NCBI GenBank assembly: GCA_030849075.1
Contig: JASAOO010003322.1
Coordinates: forward strand, 1-41,158
Direction: 5' to 3'
Length of the DNA stretch: 41,158 nt
From: Zelonia costaricensis
Lineage: Eukaryota; Euglenozoa; Kinetoplastea; Trypanosomatida; Trypanosomatidae
A program made the translations under genes and the position numbers. This document shows positions 39,813 to 41,158 of the stretch, one piece after another (position 1 is the stretch's first letter; each line of letters starts with the position of its first letter). The notes beneath the pieces are model-generated. The model was not told where the DNA came from. It did not search any database and saw nothing but the letters and a program-made list of their open reading frames with translations.

Positions 39813-40392
39813 CCTTCTGGACAACGCCGACGACGCGGCAGGTATTCTTTTTTTTTTTTTCTGCGCTTCAGGGCGACTGCAGGATCCAGCCCAAACGTTC
39901 CCTAAGCCCGACGCGCACCAGTCGAAGTGATGGGCACGTTTGCGCTTGCGTACAGCGCACACTACCTCCGGGAGAAAAAAGAGTAGCATGGAGAGGGAAG
40001 TAGCAGCGTTCATTCGTCTTTAGAGCATCTCAAACGCGTCAATGGCAGCGAAGGTGTGGCGGGTGCAAAGGCTCAAGGACGCACTCCACTCTCGCACACT
40101 GGAGAAGAAATCCGAGGATTTCCCTAACAGACCTTTGAAAAGCCTTGCTTGGGCAATAGAGTGAAGCGCTTCGTCACAACTCCTCATAGGCATCTTTTCT
40201 TTTTTATTTTTGTAATAGGGTCCACCCATTATCTTGTTTGTCTCTTCCGAAGACTGTGCTTTTCGAAGGCGAACTCCACAACATTGTACGCGGGAAGGTG
40301 CAAGCCAATCAGCTTTCCAGCTTCTCGTCACCCGAATGTCTACCCACACACATAACGCACCTGAAACTCCTCTGAGAGTCCTCCTACAGGGC
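39813..40392. other. intergenic: WD40 leader and 3' UTR of the coiled-coil gene
   Basis: No gene. It contains a T13 run at 39848-39860 and an A/G tract on + at about 39970-40000. I see nothing else between 40.0 and 40.39 kb beyond A/T-rich UTR-like sequence. Confidence 0.7.
39966..39967 (-). promoter_or_regulatory. candidate spliced-leader acceptor AG for the WD40 gene
   Basis: A C/T-rich tract on the minus strand (about 40000-39970) is followed by AG at 39967-39966, leaving about 150 nt before the ATG at 39812. This supports the chosen start over the longer open frame. Sequence inference only. Confidence 0.35.
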
Positions 40393-40803
40393 TTACACCT
40401 TGTGCAACTCAAGCCCTTTGTCAAAGTCTTTCATTGAGATGTTAAGCGCTTCACCCGCCTCCAAAAGGATCTTTTGACGTCGCAAAACGTCGATGAGAGC
40501 GTTCTGTCGTTTGACGAGCGCGCGCAGTCGCGCATTCTCGGTCCTCAGATCCCCTTCACTGCCTAGCGCCACCGGCATGGCGTCGCTGTGAGTCGGAGAA
40601 GGACCCGGATGCGGTACAGCACTCTGCCGCTCCGCTTTTAGACGCGCAATTTCATCCTGCGCTGCGGCGAGGCGAGCCTGCAACTCTGTAAGCTGCCTCT
40701 CAGCCTCCTGTCGACGGCGCGCCTCCTCTGCAATTTGCGAGTTGTCACTGCGGACGCTCTCCTTGACGGGCAAGTCGGCATTTTCGGGATTCTCTGCCTC
40801 CAT
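40393..40803 (-). CDS. small coiled-coil protein with TEX9-like C-terminus (136 aa)
   Basis: Residues 22-60 and 84-118 form coiled coils with Glu/Arg/Gln/Ala heptads, separated by a Pro/Ser hinge (62-80). The last 40 residues, K-R-Q-N-A-L-I-D-V-L-R-R-Q-K-I-L-L-E-A then M-K-D-F-D-K-G-L-E, recall the conserved tail of TEX9-type proteins (K-x-L-I-D-x-L-x-x-Q-K-x-x-x-E-A, then F-x-x-x-L-E), a family found mainly in flagellated organisms. A flagellar or basal-body role would fit but is inference. The start is the ATG at 40803; the stop at 40393 follows H-K-V. It is the first gene in the window in transcription order. Confidence 0.8.
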   Translation of the reverse strand: MEAENPENADLPVKESVRSDNSQIAEEARRRQEAERQLTELQARLAAAQDEIARLKAERQSAVPHPGPSPTHSDAMPVALGSEGDLRTENARLRALVKRQNALIDVLRRQKILLEAGEALNISMKDFDKGLELHKV

Positions 40804-41158
40804 GAGAGCTGAATGTAGTGTATTCTGGAGTCTCCCGGTTCAGAGAAATTGCGCGGTTGCGCAAATGCATGCAAGGGGCCAAAAAAAAAAAACAGGAGGA
40901 AGGATCGATTAAGATGCAGCAGCCATGAGTTGCACCGTGCTGCGAGAGCTTTCGGGAACCCGCTACATCAAGAAAGGTAGAGGGTAGCTTTCTTGACGCT
41001 GTGACGTGTTGGCTTTCAGTCGATGCCGTGCTCTAAACCCTTGAAACGCGCTTTGGGGAAGTGTCCGCAAGGAAACGGCACACTTTGAGTGCCGCCAAGG
41101 CCGTCCTTTGGCTGGCGTGAGTGTCGAAGCGGCAAACGCTTTGGTAGCCAAGTTTTTT
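40804..41158. other. upstream leader of the coiled-coil gene to window edge
   Basis: No gene supported. An A/G tract on + (40881-40903, including A12) is the likely polypyrimidine tract for the coiled-coil gene. A 62-codon frame at 40963-41151 has no recognisable features. The window ends inside a T run. Confidence 0.65.
40832..40833 (-). promoter_or_regulatory. candidate spliced-leader acceptor AG for the coiled-coil gene
   Basis: The T12-containing tract at 40903-40881 (minus strand) is followed by about 50 bases without AG; the first AG is at 40833-40832. The 5' UTR would be about 28 nt. Confidence 0.4.

Noticed and set aside
40963..41151. 62-codon minus-strand frame at the right edge
   Set aside because: Basic, featureless translation directly upstream of the coiled-coil gene's polypyrimidine tract; nothing supports it as a gene.
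1..41158. tRNA, rRNA, spliced-leader RNA genes, CRISPR arrays and telomeric repeats
   Set aside because: I searched by eye for T-loop-like motifs, the spliced-leader exon, regularly spaced repeats and TTAGGG arrays, and found none convincing. GGTTCGA-like strings (for example near 10333 and 32627) lack a cloverleaf context.

Overview
The window looks like nuclear chromosome of a Leishmania-like trypanosomatid (Leishmaniinae). The evidence is GC-rich, intron-less ORFs all on one strand, long intergenic spacers full of (CA/GT)n microsatellites and polypyrimidine tracts, and gene families typical of kinetoplastids, including an RBP-type single-RRM protein family, a GPI-anchor de-N-acetylase and a PEX11/glycosome protein. 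The species cannot be fixed from the sequence. All thirteen genes I support are on the minus strand, so the window is part of one polycistronic transcription unit read from right to left. Start codons were chosen by ATG position and family length; several reading frames extend further upstream but lose coding character there.

Layout in transcription order (right to left): a small coiled-coil protein with a TEX9-like tail (40.4-40.8 kb); a WDR74/NSA1 ribosome-biogenesis WD40 protein (38.7-39.8); a COX6A-like single-pass mitochondrial protein (37.7-38.0); an unrecognised 61-residue protein (36.8-37.0); a HAT-repeat CstF-77/Rna14-like protein (34.4-36.3); a PEX11-family glycosomal membrane protein (33.1-34.0); GlcNAc-PI de-N-acetylase (31.5-32.2); two tandem endonuclease III paralogues (28.7-30.8); a 131-residue RRM protein (27.5-27.9); a large DEAH-box RNA helicase with UBA-like, RWD and CCHC modules (21.5-25.4); a 266-residue RRM protein (18.8-19.6); and a 299-residue RRM protein (4.7-5.6).

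The right half (27.5-41 kb) is ordinary, compact trypanosomatid housekeeping DNA. The left half is unusual: two single-RRM genes are separated by about 13.2 kb, and followed by about 4.7 kb more, with no convincing gene. These spacers carry microsatellites, purine-rich (transcript-sense pyrimidine-rich) blocks, clusters of G runs able to form quadruplexes and at least one strong nested hairpin. The most attractive biological unit is the trio of related RRM proteins, which share RNP2 (x-Y-x-A-S-L-P), RNP1 and a short C-terminal P-x-Y/M-x-V motif. They flank a DEAH helicase and sit within very long untranslated regions, as expected for a post-transcriptionally controlled regulator cluster. The second notable unit is the NTH pair, in which one copy keeps the catalytic Lys/Asp and the Fe-S cysteines but has lost the conserved loop glutamine.
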